NCBI RefSeq assembly: GCF_000723405.1
Contig: NZ_CCAE010000005.1
Coordinates: forward strand, 108,613 to 172,612
DNA: 64,000 nucleotides
Direction of reading: 5' to 3'
Source of the DNA: Hydrogenophaga intermedia
GTDB taxonomy: Bacteria > Pseudomonadota > Gammaproteobacteria > Burkholderiales > Burkholderiaceae_C
The position numbers and the translations under genes were made by a program. The notes beneath the pieces were generated by a model. That model had not been told where the DNA came from, did no database searches, and saw nothing but the letters and a program-made list of their open reading frames with translations. Of this stretch, positions 63,747-64,000 are shown in pieces; the first letter of the stretch is position 1, and each line of letters begins with the position of its first letter.

Positions 63747-64000
63747 ATGTCCTACATCCTCGACGCACTGCGCCGCGCCGACGCCGAACGCGAGCGCGGC
63801 CGCGTGCCCGGGCTGCACACCCAGGTGAACCCCGTGCGCACGGCCGAACCGCCATCGCGCCGCCGCTCGCCCCGCGCCCGCGGCCCCTGGCTGGCGGGCC
63901 TGGGCCTGCTCGCGGCGGCCGTCGCCGCACTGGCCTGGTGGCTGCTGCGCGAAGACGCCCCCGAGCCCGCCCCCGCGCCTGTGCCAACGACCCGCGCGAC
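63747..64000 (+). CDS. gspB: GspB/ExeB-type protein, 5' part only
   Basis: The first 84 codons of a gene running off the window. The opening SYILDALRRADAERERGRVPGLH is the conserved GspB cytoplasmic N terminus, and a membrane segment at about 51-67 (AGLGLLAAAVAALAWWL) leads to a Pro/Ala-rich periplasmic linker. It starts seven bases after gspA, and the two products form a complex at the inner membrane. Confidence 0.9.
   Translation, partial: MSYILDALRRADAERERGRVPGLHTQVNPVRTAEPPSRRRSPRARGPWLAGLGLLAAAVAALAWWLLREDAPEPAPAPVPTTRA

Overview
The window is a GC-rich (roughly two-thirds G+C) piece of chromosome from a betaproteobacterium. It most likely comes from Burkholderiales of the Comamonadaceae type (Hydrogenophaga/Acidovorax-like). 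The grounds are three Bug-family periplasmic binding proteins, many CaiB/BaiF and acyl-CoA genes, a PobR/PobA pair, and short intergenic repeats carrying a CTGACCCCAATTA motif that I associate with this group. No integrase, transposase, phage gene or CRISPR array is visible.

Layout. (1) 127-6368, + strand: an acyl-CoA cluster of 3-hydroxyacyl-CoA dehydrogenase, crotonase, Crp/Fnr regulator, APH-like kinase, ACAD11-type acyl-CoA dehydrogenase and glutathione transferase. (2) 6445-6660: tRNA-Pro(TGG) and tRNA-Arg(TCT) around a terminator. (3) 6740-26905: a large catabolic block. It holds a LysR regulator, a leftward set (3-hydroxyisobutyrate-type dehydrogenase, Bug protein, aldehyde dehydrogenase, flavin reductase fused to an IclR-type sensor domain), a rightward set (NtaA-type flavin monooxygenase, AtuA-family protein, DUF4387, MmgE/PrpD), a second LysR, a complete branched-chain-type ABC importer, an amidohydrolase, an MFS exporter and a CoA transferase. 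(4) 26913-36649, - strand: amidohydrolase, acyl-CoA ligase, alpha-methylacyl-CoA racemase, two Bug proteins, MaoC hydratase, acyl-CoA dehydrogenase and a thiolase-like protein with a DUF35 partner. A TetR regulator stands divergent behind an operator-rich spacer. (5) 37644-44747: ClpP-like protease, ECF sigma factor, DUF1330, fasciclin, iron-sulphur (6-4) photolyase, large catalase and flavodoxin, which look like a light/oxidative-stress island. (6) 44869-49435: a second complete ABC importer. (7) 49427-50054: a gene-free repeat island with 145-bp inverted arms. (8) 50055-53138: pobR/pobA and a short CaiB-like gene. (9) 53199-57976: zeta toxin with ParD-like antitoxin, a cold-shock/DUF1294 membrane protein, a YgiQ radical SAM protein and a GAF protein. 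(10) 58004-61251: a MarR-controlled flavin hydroxylase operon opposite a crotonase. (11) 61365-64000: bactofilin, then GspA and the start of GspB.

How the parts fit. Block 4 reads as one acid side-chain route: CoA activation, inversion of an alpha-methyl centre, dehydrogenation, hydration, then retro-aldol cleavage by a thiolase-fold/DUF35 pair, as in steroid or isoprenoid side chains. Block 3 combines a two-component flavin monooxygenase with AtuA/DUF4387/PrpD and a dedicated importer; its substrate cannot be read from the sequence and it is the best candidate for an undescribed pathway. In block 1 the adjacent kinase and dehydrogenase are the split equivalents of human ACAD10/11 and suggest 4-hydroxyacyl-CoA catabolism. 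All similarities were judged by eye from motifs and lengths; no database search was run.
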